From the NCBI GenBank assembly GCA_949295325.1, contig CASFKG010000001.1:579928-643927 (forward strand): DNA of 64,000 nucleotides, read 5' to 3'. Shown here in pieces: positions 55,703 to 64,000 of this stretch. The translations under genes were made by a program, and so were the position numbers. The stretch is from an uncultured bacterium (GTDB lineage Bacteria > Bacillota_I > Bacilli_A > RFN20 > CAG-826). Numbering within the stretch: position 1 is the first letter of the stretch; every line of letters starts with the position of its first letter. The notes below the pieces were generated by a model, which was given only the letters and a program-made list of their open reading frames with translations, did not search any database and was not told where the DNA came from.

Positions 55703-58543
55703 ATGGAAGATTACCGCAATTTCATCGTCGTGGAGGGAGCCCGCGAGAACAACCTGAAAAACGTTTCCCTGTCGATACCCAAGAATACCCTGACCGTCTT
55801 CAGCGGCCTTTCCGGTTCGGGTAAATCAACCCTGGCCTTCGATACCATCTATGCCGAAGGCCAGAGGCGCTACGTCGAATCGCTGTCCCCCTATGCCAGG
55901 CAGTTCCTCGGCGGGGTCGACAAGCCGGACGTCGATTCGATAGAAGGGCTGTCCCCGGCGATATCGATTGACCAGAAGACGACCAGCCACAATCCGAGGT
56001 CGACGGTCGGCACGGTTACCGAGATCTACGATTACCTGAGGCTATTGTTCGCCAGGGTAGGGGTTCCATATTGCCCCAACCACAACATACCGATCCTCTC
56101 CTATAGCCCCGTCGCGATGGGGGACGACGTCATGAATCTGCCGACCGGGACGAAGATCCAGATATTGGCCCCGGTGGTCCGCCACGAAAAAGGCACCCAG
56201 GCTGACGTCCTTTCGAAACTCAGCTCCAAGGGCTTTTCGCGCGTCCGGGTAGACGGGGAATTCCATTTGCTCGGGGAAGTGCCGGAACTCGAGAAGAACA
56301 AGCGCCACGACGTCGAACTCGTGGTCGACAGGCTTTCCCTGAAGGAAGAGTCGCTAAGCCGGCTCAACGAATCAATCGAAACCGCGCTGGATTACGGCAA
56401 CGGCTACATGATCGTCTACCACGACGGCGCCGAAAAACTCTACAGCAGCCACCATACCTGCCCCGAATGCGGATTTTCGGTCCCGAGCCTCGAACCGCGT
56501 CTTTTTTCCTTCAATGCCCCTTTGGGTTACTGCGAACGCTGCAAGGGCCTAGGCATAACCCGCGAGGTCGCGGAGGACCTTCTGGTTCCCGATCCGGACT
56601 TGACCATAAACGAGGGGGCCATCCGTTACTACAAGGGGATAGTGGGGACCGGGGCCATAGAGTGGCAGGAGTTCTGCCACATGATGGACCATTACCGCAT
56701 TCCCTACGACGTGCCTTGGAAGGACCTGAGCAAGCAGGAAAAGAAACTGATCATGCTCGGCAGCGATACCGACTTCGACTATGTCATCAAGACCAATTCC
56801 GGCAACCTCATGCACAAGCGCGGCCGTTTCGAAGGCGTGAAGAACCGCCTCGAACGCCTTTACCGCGATACCGGTTCCGAATGGATGAGGCAATATTACG
56901 AGTCGTTCATGCGGGATTCCGAGTGCACCGCCTGCCACGGGGCGAGGCTCAACCCGGCTGCCCTTTCGGTCAGGGTCAATGGACTCAATATCTACGAGGC
57001 GACCTGCCTGCCCATCGGCGAGCTACTGAAGTACATCGATTCAACGCGTAAATCGCTGGCCCCGATGCAGCTCGAAATCGCCTCGATGGTCCTTAAGGAA
57101 ATCGAAAACCGGGCCGCCTTCCTTAGCGACGTGGGACTCGATTACCTGACCCTTTCGCGCATGGCGATGACCCTTTCGGGGGGCGAAGCCCAGCGCATCA
57201 GGCTGGCGACGCAGATAGGTTCACGCCTTAGCGGCGTCCTCTATGTCCTCGACGAACCTTCCATCGGCCTGCACCAACGGGACAACCAGAAGCTCATCGC
57301 CACGATGAAGGAGATGCGCGACCTCGGCAATACGCTCATCGTGGTCGAACACGACGAAGAGACGATCCGCAGCGCCGACTACATCGTCGACATCGGCCCG
57401 GGCGCGGGGGACAAGGGCGGGAAAATAGTGGCTGCCGGGAGCGTCGAGGACATCGTCGCCGCGAAGGATTCCATAACCGGCAAATACCTTTCGGGCGAGT
57501 GGAAAATCGAAGTGCCGAAAACCCGGAGGAAGGGGAACGGGCACAAACTGACCATCAAGGGATGCCGCTGCCACAATCTCAAGAACATCGAAGTCTCTTT
57601 CCCCTTGGGGACCTTTATCGCCGTCACCGGCGTTTCCGGTTCCGGCAAATCGAGTCTCGTCAACGAGACCCTGTATAAGGCGTTGGAAAAGAAACTCGGA
57701 AAGGATTCCGACGCGGTTCCGGGCCCGTTTTCCTCCATCACGGGGCTGAACTACGTGGATAAAGCCATAAACGTCTCCCAAGAGCCGATCGGCAGGACGC
57801 CGCGCAGCAATCCGGCCACCTACATCAAACTATTCGACGACATAAGGGATCTTTACGCGGAAACACCCGTTGCGAGGGAAAAGGGCTACGACAAGGGCCG
57901 TTTCTCTTTCAACGTTCCGGGCGGCCGCTGCGAAAAGTGCCAAGGCGGCGGCGTGGTCCGGGTCCCGATGAACTTCCTGCCCGACATCTACGTGAAGTGC
58001 GACGAATGCGACGGCCTCAGGTACAATGCCGAAACGCTGGAATGCACATATAAGGGGAAGAACATCCACGACGTTTTGGAAATGAGGGTCGAGGAGGCCA
58101 TGGAATTCTTCGCGGCCCGCCCGAACATCTTCCGCCGTCTGAAGACGCTTTACGATGTAGGCCTAGGCTATATCAAGCTAGGGCAGAGCGCGACCACCCT
58201 CTCGGGCGGCGAGGCCCAGAGGGTGAAACTGGCCTACGAACTGCAAAGGAGGCCGACCGGGAAGACGGTCTATATCCTCGACGAGCCGACGACGGGTTTG
58301 CATACCGACGACGTCAAGCGCCTGATCAAGGTGCTGGATTCCTTGGTCGACCACGGCGACACCGTGATCGTCATCGAACACAACCTCGACGTCATAAAGG
58401 TCGCCGACTATGTCATCGACATCGGCCCCGAAGGCGGCGACAAGGGCGGGAACGTCGTCGCCAAAGGCACCCCGGAGGAGGTCGCCGCAACGCCGGGCTC
58501 CTACACCGGAATCTACCTTCGTCCGCTTTTGGGGGTGAAATAA
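55703..58543 (+). CDS. uvrA: excinuclease ABC subunit A
   Basis: The 946-residue UvrA recognises DNA damage for nucleotide excision repair. Two ABC ATPase modules are present: Walker A GLSGSGKST (35-43) and GVSGSGKSS (643-651), with both LSGGE signatures, and zinc modules of the CPEC/CERC and CEKC/CDEC kind. Length is normal. No ribosome-binding site precedes the ATG; a -10 box sits 10 nt upstream within a palindrome. It lies upstream of lgt, as in related Bacillota, but no uvrB or hprK lies between or next to them here. Confidence 0.97.
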   Translation: MEDYRNFIVVEGARENNLKNVSLSIPKNTLTVFSGLSGSGKSTLAFDTIYAEGQRRYVESLSPYARQFLGGVDKPDVDSIEGLSPAISIDQKTTSHNPRSTVGTVTEIYDYLRLLFARVGVPYCPNHNIPILSYSPVAMGDDVMNLPTGTKIQILAPVVRHEKGTQADVLSKLSSKGFSRVRVDGEFHLLGEVPELEKNKRHDVELVVDRLSLKEESLSRLNESIETALDYGNGYMIVYHDGAEKLYSSHHTCPECGFSVPSLEPRLFSFNAPLGYCERCKGLGITREVAEDLLVPDPDLTINEGAIRYYKGIVGTGAIEWQEFCHMMDHYRIPYDVPWKDLSKQEKKLIMLGSDTDFDYVIKTNSGNLMHKRGRFEGVKNRLERLYRDTGSEWMRQYYESFMRDSECTACHGARLNPAALSVRVNGLNIYEATCLPIGELLKYIDSTRKSLAPMQLEIASMVLKEIENRAAFLSDVGLDYLTLSRMAMTLSGGEAQRIRLATQIGSRLSGVLYVLDEPSIGLHQRDNQKLIATMKEMRDLGNTLIVVEHDEETIRSADYIVDIGPGAGDKGGKIVAAGSVEDIVAAKDSITGKYLSGEWKIEVPKTRRKGNGHKLTIKGCRCHNLKNIEVSFPLGTFIAVTGVSGSGKSSLVNETLYKALEKKLGKDSDAVPGPFSSITGLNYVDKAINVSQEPIGRTPRSNPATYIKLFDDIRDLYAETPVAREKGYDKGRFSFNVPGGRCEKCQGGGVVRVPMNFLPDIYVKCDECDGLRYNAETLECTYKGKNIHDVLEMRVEEAMEFFAARPNIFRRLKTLYDVGLGYIKLGQSATTLSGGEAQRVKLAYELQRRPTGKTVYILDEPTTGLHTDDVKRLIKVLDSLVDHGDTVIVIEHNLDVIKVADYVIDIGPEGGDKGGNVVAKGTPEEVAATPGSYTGIYLRPLLGVK

Positions 58544-58557
58544 TCCCTCTTTGCGTT

Positions 58558-58563
58558 TAGGAT
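58558..58563 (+). promoter_or_regulatory. -10-like hexamer TAGGAT before lgt
   Basis: TAGGAT ends 7 nt before the lgt ATG, and no ribosome-binding site is present. The -35 is weak. It is kept because its spacing fits the leaderless pattern of the window. Confidence 0.3.
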
Positions 58564-58570
58564 TTTGTCC

Positions 58571-60088
58571 ATGGCAATAGCATTTCTGGTAATCGGGCTC
58601 ATATTGGCCCTCGGGGGACTCGGAGGAACCATCTATACCTCGCGGAGCGCCATCCGCAACGGGGAAGCGGCGGTCAGCCGCAGGGAACTCCTCTTCATCA
58701 TGGGGTCAATCGGCGTTGCCTCGGTCGGAACCGGGTTCCTGAGCGCCGCCACGAATACGTGGGGCTCCTGGAACATGGGCAGCGGGGACGCGGCGATGGC
58801 CGTTAGCGGCATTGCTCTTTGCGTCTTCTTCCTTTTGGTCCTTTGGGTCTCGTTCGCCTTCTATTACTACAAGTCGGGTTTCGACGCGAAGCAGAAGAAA
58901 ATGGCCCGCATCGCGATGTTCGCGGCCATTCCCTTCGTGTTCGCCTTCTTCCTGCTATTCGGGGAAGGCGTTGCCCCTTATCTCGATTACCCGTTGGTCA
59001 ACGGAATCGTCTTCGGAGGCGACGCCGGATTCTATTTCTCCACTCCCGAAACCGGAAATACCGGCGGCGTCCACATCATGTGGTATGCCGTATTCATCCT
59101 TTCCGGCGTGGCCGTCTGCTATTTCATCAGTGACCACGAGTTCTACAAGCGTTACGGCCGCCACGGTATCCTGGAAGTACTCGTAGTCGTGGCCTTCCTC
59201 TGCGGCATTATCGGCGCAAGGGTCTGGTATGTCGTGGGCAATTGGACTTTGAAAGGCTTCGACAAGGACTTTTCCAAGGTTTTCGCCATCTGGGACGGCG
59301 GACTCACCATCATCGGCGGTGCCGTCTTCGGCATCGTCGGGGGCGTCTGCTTCATCGCCTTCAACAAGAAATACCGTTTCGTGGAAATACCCTGGGGAAT
59401 GGGGATCATCGTCCCGACCATCCTTTTGGCCCAAGGCATCGGTCGCTGGGGGAACTTCTTCAACTGCGAAGTCCACGGCGTCGCCGTGGCCCTGAGCGAC
59501 GGGTGGCAGTGGCTGCCGACATGGCTATGGCGGAACATGCAGTATTCGTCGATGGGGCCTAGCCTGGCCGGGACCGACCAGATCTACGTCCCCCTCTTCC
59601 TCATCGAATCGATGATCAACATAGCCGGGTATTTCATCATCCGCTACGGCATCTGCTATCCGCTCCGCAAGTGGATCGCCGACGGCGATGCTGCGGGTCT
59701 CTATTTCATCTATTACGGGGTCACCCGCATCATCATGGAACCCCTTCGTTACCAAGCCTACAACATGGGCGAAGACGGAAACTTCTCCATCTGGGGCTCC
59801 CTGGCCTTCATCATCATCGGGGTTCTCCTAATCGCCTTCTTCGAACTCTGGCGGCTTTTTGCCAAGCACTTCAAGGAAAGGAAGCCCGCCGTGCCTAGCG
59901 GCGACGTCATCGAAGCCCACTTCGCCGAAGCGGAAAGCGCGATCGAAGGCGGGGAGAAGAAAGCCATCGAAGAAACTTCCGAAGAACCCGAGTCCATCGG
60001 GGATAAGGCCGGAGAGTCCGGCAAGCAGGAAGCGGAGAAGGAACCCGTCGAGCTGAAGGTTACCAAGGACGGGAAAATAGAAAACTAG
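58571..60088 (+). CDS. lgt: prolipoprotein diacylglyceryl transferase with N-terminal extension
   Basis: The 505-residue membrane enzyme adds diacylglycerol to the lipobox Cys of prolipoproteins; at least eight such substrates are encoded here. The Lgt signature RWGNFFNCEVHG starts at R292, about 150 residues later than in E. coli, and the GGLTIIGGAVFG segment precedes it. The extra N-terminal part holds about four spans, and an acidic Glu/Lys-rich tail of about 70 residues ends the protein. Usual Lgt has about 270-300 residues. The ATG at 58571 is preferred to an in-frame TTG 6 nt upstream. Confidence 0.92.
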   Translation: MAIAFLVIGLILALGGLGGTIYTSRSAIRNGEAAVSRRELLFIMGSIGVASVGTGFLSAATNTWGSWNMGSGDAAMAVSGIALCVFFLLVLWVSFAFYYYKSGFDAKQKKMARIAMFAAIPFVFAFFLLFGEGVAPYLDYPLVNGIVFGGDAGFYFSTPETGNTGGVHIMWYAVFILSGVAVCYFISDHEFYKRYGRHGILEVLVVVAFLCGIIGARVWYVVGNWTLKGFDKDFSKVFAIWDGGLTIIGGAVFGIVGGVCFIAFNKKYRFVEIPWGMGIIVPTILLAQGIGRWGNFFNCEVHGVAVALSDGWQWLPTWLWRNMQYSSMGPSLAGTDQIYVPLFLIESMINIAGYFIIRYGICYPLRKWIADGDAAGLYFIYYGVTRIIMEPLRYQAYNMGEDGNFSIWGSLAFIIIGVLLIAFFELWRLFAKHFKERKPAVPSGDVIEAHFAEAESAIEGGEKKAIEETSEEPESIGDKAGESGKQEAEKEPVELKVTKDGKIEN

Positions 60089-60089
60089 C

Positions 60090-60731
60090 ATGTATTCCTG
60101 CGTCCTTTTCGATTTGGACGGCACCTTGCTCGACAGCGATTTCATGATCGCCCTGACGATGCACGAGCTCTACAAACTCTACCGCCCAGGTTTCAAGCCA
60201 CATCTCAGGGACATGCTCTATTTTTCCGGCCCCCCGCTCATCGATACCATGAGGGAGGAATTCCCCGGGCAGGATCCGGAATTCATGAGGAGGCAGTTCG
60301 TCGAACGCTCGCCGAAATACTACGAGGACACGGTCTGCCTATATAGGGGCGCCAAGGAATTTCTCCTTTCCCTCAAGGACAAGGGGACAAAGCTGGCCCT
60401 GGTCACCAACAAAGCCAAAGGCGCTACGTTTCTCTCGCTACGGCTGACGGGGCTCGAAAACGTCTTCGACGCCGTCGTTTCCGGCGACGACGTAAGCCGG
60501 CCCAAGCCCGATCCGGAACCTTTGAGGAAAGCACTCTCTTTGCTTGGGGCCAAGCCGGAAGATAGCCTATACATAGGCGATTCGGAGTACGACGAACTCG
60601 CAGCTGGCCGGATCGGCATCGACATGGCCCTGGCCGAATTCGCCCCGCGGAAGCTATTAGCGGGCTACACCCCGAAGTACCGCTTCGACGACTATGGGGA
60701 ACTACTGGGGGAACTATATGGAAATCCTTGA
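60090..60731 (+). CDS. HAD-family phosphatase (PpaX/Gph-like)
   Basis: The 213-residue hydrolase has DLDGT (D8, D10), a helical cap, TNKAK (motif II), a KPDP motif III and GDSEYD (motif IV). It belongs to the phosphoglycolate phosphatase / pyrophosphatase PpaX branch. In Bacillus the order hprK-lgt-ppaX is conserved, so the position next to lgt supports a PpaX-like role; hprK is missing here. It starts 1 nt after lgt and overlaps trxB by 14 nt. Confidence 0.85.
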   Translation: MYSCVLFDLDGTLLDSDFMIALTMHELYKLYRPGFKPHLRDMLYFSGPPLIDTMREEFPGQDPEFMRRQFVERSPKYYEDTVCLYRGAKEFLLSLKDKGTKLALVTNKAKGATFLSLRLTGLENVFDAVVSGDDVSRPKPDPEPLRKALSLLGAKPEDSLYIGDSEYDELAAGRIGIDMALAEFAPRKLLAGYTPKYRFDDYGELLGELYGNP

Positions 60732-61644
60732 TTACGTCGTTATCGGAGCCGGTCCGGCCGGCTTATCCGCGGCCATCTATTTCTGCCGCTCCTCCCTCAA
60801 GGGAATAGTCCTCGAAGCCTCGACGCCGGGCGGCAGGCTCATAGACATAAAGCAGATAGACAATTATCCCGGGGTCCCCCACGGCTCCGGGGTCGACTTG
60901 GCTTTGGCGATGCTAAACGAGGCGATGGGCCTAGGGGCCGAGATCGTCTACAAGAAAGCCATTTCGGTGGACATGGAAGGGGAGTTCTTCAAGGTGAGTC
61001 TCGAAGATTCCTACCTGCTATGCCGCTACGTTGTTCTGGCTACCGGCACGAGTGCCCAGGGAAAGGGCATCGAAAACGAAAAGGAATACCTGGGCCGGGG
61101 AATAAGCCACTGTGCGACCTGCGACGGGGCTTTCTACCGCGGCAAGTCCGCCATCGTCGTCGGAAACGGCGAGAAGGCCGTGAGCGAAGCCCTTTATCTT
61201 TCCGGTTTGGCGGAACATCTCGATTTCCTTTGCCCCGACCGGGATCTCAAGGGCGATTCCTCATCCGTGGCCGCTTTGCGGGGAAAAGACAACGTCTATT
61301 TCCATTTCAGCGCAAAACCCCTCCGTTTCGTCCCCAATTCCGGTAAAGACGGGATAGACAGAATCGAATTCGAAGAAGGAGGGGAAGAAAAAAGCCTCCG
61401 TGCCGACGGTTATTTCCCCTATGGGGGGCAGACCGGGCCCCTGGCCCTTCTCTCTTCCCTCAATCCCAGGACCAAAGGAAATTTCCTCGAGGTCGACCCT
61501 TATACGTGCGAGACCAGCATCAAGGGCATCTACGCCTGCGGCGACTGCCGCTATTCGCTCCTAAAGCAGGTAGTGACTTCCGCCTCCGACGGGGCCGAGG
61601 CCGCGAGCGCCGTCATCAGGGAGGCCATGAGGGCAAAACGCTAG
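60718..61644 (+). CDS. trxB: thioredoxin-disulfide reductase
   Basis: The 308-residue flavoprotein has an FAD-binding GAGPAG (10-15), a second nucleotide-binding fold near residue 145 and the redox-active CATC (C132, C135). It passes electrons to thioredoxin. The ATG at 60718 is preferred to the in-frame one at 60694 because the FAD motif then begins at the normal distance. The second fold reads VGNGEKA where NADPH-type enzymes have GGGDSA, so the electron donor could be unusual, for example ferredoxin or a flavin cofactor; this is tentative. Confidence 0.87.
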   Translation: MEILDYVVIGAGPAGLSAAIYFCRSSLKGIVLEASTPGGRLIDIKQIDNYPGVPHGSGVDLALAMLNEAMGLGAEIVYKKAISVDMEGEFFKVSLEDSYLLCRYVVLATGTSAQGKGIENEKEYLGRGISHCATCDGAFYRGKSAIVVGNGEKAVSEALYLSGLAEHLDFLCPDRDLKGDSSSVAALRGKDNVYFHFSAKPLRFVPNSGKDGIDRIEFEEGGEEKSLRADGYFPYGGQTGPLALLSSLNPRTKGNFLEVDPYTCETSIKGIYACGDCRYSLLKQVVTSASDGAEAASAVIREAMRAKR

Positions 61645-61654
61645 GACTGTGGTT

Positions 61655-61660
61655 TAATAT
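61655..61660 (+). promoter_or_regulatory. -10-like hexamer TAATAT before rapZ, leaderless GTG
   Basis: TAATAT ends 6 nt before the likely GTG start of rapZ, in the 22-nt gap after trxB. No ribosome-binding site is visible and the -35 is poor. Confidence 0.35.
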
Positions 61661-61666
61661 TAGGCA

Positions 61667-62530
61667 GTGGAAGAAAACAGCAAAATCCAGATAGCGATAC
61701 TGAGCGGCCTTGCCGGGGCCGGCAAGACGACGGCCTCCTTTGCCTTCGAAGCCAGCGGCTACTACATAGTGGAAGACCTGCCCCTCAAGATGGTGCCCGG
61801 GGCCCTTTCGCTATTCAAAAGCGAAAAGGACAACTACCGGCGGGTTGCCTTGATATTGCCCCTGAGGGAAGTGGAGGAAGTGGCCCGCCTGATCAGACGC
61901 GACGATTCCTTCAGCCTAACCACCATCGGACTGGACTGCCGCGAGACGACTTTGCTCAGCCGTTTCAAGCTCACCAGGCACATCCATCCGCTCATGACCC
62001 GCGGATATAGCCTGGAGGAGGCCCTGAAGGCCGACCGGGCGGCGATGGAAACCGCCAGGAACGCCTTCGATGTCTACATCGACACCTCCGACCTTTCCGA
62101 GAAACAATTGAGGACGGCCATTTACGGAGTGATAAACCACGACGGGCTGAAGAACCTGAACGTCGTTTTCCAGTCCTTCGGGTACAAATACGGCATACCG
62201 CTGGACGCGGACATCGTCGTGGACGCCAGGGTTCTGGACAATCCCTACTGGGTAAAGGAACTCGCGCCATTGACGGGACTCGACGATGGTGTCGTCGACT
62301 TCATCGAAAAAGACGCGAAGACCCCCCTTTTCCTCGATTCGCTCTACGAATACCTAGACTCCTTCCTAAGACTCTGCGAAAAGGACGGAAGGACCTACGT
62401 CAACGTCGCCGTCGGTTGTTCGGGCGGACAGCACCGCTCCGTCTACGTGGCCAAGAAGCTTTTCGAACGTTACCGCGGTTCCTATAGGGCTTCGCTATTC
62501 CACCGGGAAATGCCCCGTTATAGAAAATGA
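61667..62530 (+). CDS. rapZ: RNase adapter / nucleotide-binding protein RapZ (YvcJ)
   Basis: The 287-residue protein has a Walker A (GLAGAGKTT, about 14-22), the EDLP motif near residue 36, and the C-terminal signature VGCSGGQHRSV. RapZ-type proteins bind nucleotides or aminosugar phosphate and, in E. coli, guide RNase E; YvcJ of Bacillus is a nucleotidase-like protein of less clear role. GTG is the probable start. It overlaps whiA by 4 nt. The gene yvcK, normally between rapZ and whiA, is absent. Confidence 0.92.
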   Translation: MEENSKIQIAILSGLAGAGKTTASFAFEASGYYIVEDLPLKMVPGALSLFKSEKDNYRRVALILPLREVEEVARLIRRDDSFSLTTIGLDCRETTLLSRFKLTRHIHPLMTRGYSLEEALKADRAAMETARNAFDVYIDTSDLSEKQLRTAIYGVINHDGLKNLNVVFQSFGYKYGIPLDADIVVDARVLDNPYWVKELAPLTGLDDGVVDFIEKDAKTPLFLDSLYEYLDSFLRLCEKDGRTYVNVAVGCSGGQHRSVYVAKKLFERYRGSYRASLFHREMPRYRK

Positions 62531-63483
62531 GGGAAGGGCCTTCCTTTTCGTATTTGGTGAAGGAAGAGCTTTCGGCCCTTCCTAGATCCAATGCCGCCAT
62601 GCGGGCCCTGCTTTCCGCCTTCCTCAAGGGAAGCGGGAACATCCGTTATAGCAAGGGCGAAAGACTGCTCGACATTTCCAGCGAATCCAGCAAGTCGGCG
62701 ACTTTGATGTACAAGTGCATCAAATCCCTTTATCCGGGGGCGGACCCCTATTTCTCCTATACCCGGGAATCGGGTTTTGCCCACCGGGTCCGCTACCACG
62801 TCAATCTCTCGGTAGGGCTAAAGGAGGCGCTGCTCGACCTCATGGTTTCCCCGCTCGACCAAAGCATTCCGCCCTATGCCTTTTCGAGCAAGGAAGAGTC
62901 GGTGGCCTACGCTACCGGGGCGTTCCTCTCCGGCGGCTCCGTCACATCCCCCAGTAGCAGCCATTACCATCTGGAAATATCCCTCGAGGATGCCGAGTAC
63001 GCGCGTAACCTCCTGAGGCTCCTCAACAGGTACCTCCTCCGGCCGTTTTCCTTCAAGATCGCCTCGAGGCGCAGGGAGTACGTCTGCTACATAAAGAAAT
63101 CCCAGGACATTGCCGATTTCTTGGCATGCATGGGCGCTTCCTCGATGACGCTTGAGTTCGAAAACGTCCGGATGGAACGCGACATGCACAACGTTTCCAA
63201 CCGTTGGAACAACCTCGACAAAGCCAACATGGGCAAGACAATAAAGGCAAGCGAAAGGCAGAAGGAAGAAATACTTTATTTCCAGAATAGGGGCGGAATC
63301 GGCCGACTCGGTTCCCCCAAGCTTTCCGCCCTAGCGAAGCTCCGCCTCGAACACGAGGACGCCTCTTTGTCGGAATTGGCCGAACTATTGAGCCAGGAGC
63401 TGGCGAGCGAAATCACGCGCAGCAACGTGAACCATTTGTTCAGGAAACTCGACGAGGAGTACAGGAAATGCCGCAGGGGCTAA
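62527..63483 (+). CDS. whiA: WhiA-family DNA-binding regulator
   Basis: The 318-residue protein has the two LAGLIDADG-like halves (including GAFLSGGSVTSP near residue 131) and a C-terminal helix-turn-helix (SLSELAELLSQELASEITRSNVNHLFRKL, in parts). WhiA acts in division and sporulation control in Gram-positive bacteria; in wall-poor lineages its role is unclear. It is coupled to rapZ by 4 nt and to the XRE gene by 16 nt. Confidence 0.92.
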   Translation: MREGPSFSYLVKEELSALPRSNAAMRALLSAFLKGSGNIRYSKGERLLDISSESSKSATLMYKCIKSLYPGADPYFSYTRESGFAHRVRYHVNLSVGLKEALLDLMVSPLDQSIPPYAFSSKEESVAYATGAFLSGGSVTSPSSSHYHLEISLEDAEYARNLLRLLNRYLLRPFSFKIASRRREYVCYIKKSQDIADFLACMGASSMTLEFENVRMERDMHNVSNRWNNLDKANMGKTIKASERQKEEILYFQNRGGIGRLGSPKLSALAKLRLEHEDASLSELAELLSQELASEITRSNVNHLFRKLDEEYRKCRRG

Positions 63484-63713
63484 GCATATACGTCCAGCTA
63501 GGGCGGCGCGTCTGCTATCTGAGGGGAAAGGCCGGACTTACCCAACTCGATCTCTCCCTCGAAGCCGGCTTAGCCAAGAGCTATGTGTCCGAAATAGAAG
63601 CCGGCAAGAGGAACCCGAGCCTTTCCTCCCTTTCGAAAATGGCAAAAGGCCTCGGGGTCTCCCTCGAGGAACTGCTCCGGGGAATCGACGATATAGGCCT
63701 TCCTTCTTTATAA
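63468..63713 (+). CDS. XRE-family helix-turn-helix regulator
   Basis: The 81-residue protein is a single Cro/C1-type HTH domain (LRGKAGLTQLDLSLEAGLAK, then SYVSEIEAGKRNPSLSSL). It lacks any effector domain. It overlaps whiA by 16 nt, so the two are likely co-translated. The slot often holds crh in Bacillus; an XRE gene there is unusual. A short 8-bp hairpin covers its stop codon, without a T-tract. Confidence 0.85.
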   Translation: MPQGLSIYVQLGRRVCYLRGKAGLTQLDLSLEAGLAKSYVSEIEAGKRNPSLSSLSKMAKGLGVSLEELLRGIDDIGLPSL

Positions 63714-63752
63714 AAGAAGGTCCGCGGAACCCAAACCTTTCAAGTTGCACTA

Positions 63753-63780
63753 TTTACCTAATCGCCCCGGGGGTTATAAT
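63753..63780 (+). promoter_or_regulatory. promoter of gapA
   Basis: TTTACC (63753-63758), a 16-nt spacer and a perfect TATAAT (63775-63780). A normal leader with AGGAGG before the ATG follows, so this mRNA is not leaderless. Confidence 0.7.
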
Positions 63781-63801
63781 CATGCCGCAAGAGTTATTTA
63801 G

Positions 63802-64000
<199 letters not shown>

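Overview
The window is GC-rich, almost completely coding bacterial DNA from a Gram-positive-type organism. I infer a Bacillota member on or near the Mollicutes branch, probably an uncultured gut-type lineage. UGA is a normal stop (rpoB and rpoC both end in TGA), so this is not a code-4 mycoplasma. Points toward the Mollicutes branch are: Asn at the rifampicin-site position of RpoB that is usually His; peptide- and sugar-type ABC ATPases with very large insertions; a surface nuclease lipoprotein co-encoded with a sugar-type ABC transporter, as in mycoplasmas; many lipoproteins; and many apparently leaderless mRNAs. Every taxonomic statement here is inference.

Layout. 1-0.95 kb: rpmG-secE-nusG. 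1-3.5 kb: an ArsR/SmtB-type Zn sensor with a P1B-type Zn/Cd/Pb exporter, under an operator-overlapped promoter. 3.8-14.6 kb: rplK-rplA, L10 leader, rplJ-rplL-rsmC-like-rpoB-rpoC. 14.8-17.5 kb: a degenerate aquaporin-family channel facing a two-gene lipoprotein operon on the minus strand. 17.7-22.2 kb: str operon (rpsL-rpsG-fusA) and tuf. 22.2-26.3 kb: an RDD membrane protein, tRNA-Lys(CUU), cysK-cysE, ferritin. 26.4-38.5 kb: an OB-fold/Ig-like lipoprotein, two more RDD proteins, then a sugar-type ABC transporter whose operon also carries a staphylococcal-nuclease-like lipoprotein and a zinc-ribbon membrane protein, followed by an unrecognised protein and a DUF1893 protein. 38.6-42.3 kb: pyruvate:ferredoxin oxidoreductase. 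42.3-55.5 kb: an oligopeptide transporter operon (lipoprotein, oppA-B-C-D-F, small membrane protein, M6-type metalloprotease lipoprotein). 55.5-64 kb: tRNA-Pro(GGG) on the minus strand, uvrA, lgt, HAD phosphatase, trxB, rapZ, whiA, an XRE regulator, and the start of gapA.

Most interesting biology. Two operons look like degrade-and-import machines on the outer face of the membrane. One pairs a surface nuclease keeping all recognisable catalytic residues with a binding protein, two permeases and an enlarged ATPase. The other pairs a surface HExxH protease with a complete, strongly enlarged Opp system. All three ABC ATPases carry roughly 125-220-residue insertions, at two different points of the fold; OppF also has a lysine/alanine-rich tail and OppC a roughly 250-residue extracytoplasmic insert. 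With cysteine synthesis, ferritin, PFOR and a Zn exporter, the picture is an anaerobic fermenter that scavenges peptides and nucleic-acid pieces.

Transcription signals are readable. Strong terminators close most operons. About ten genes have a -10 hexamer only 5-11 nt before the start codon and no Shine-Dalgarno sequence. Perfect palindromes of 18 and 19 bp overlap the nifJ and uvrA promoters.
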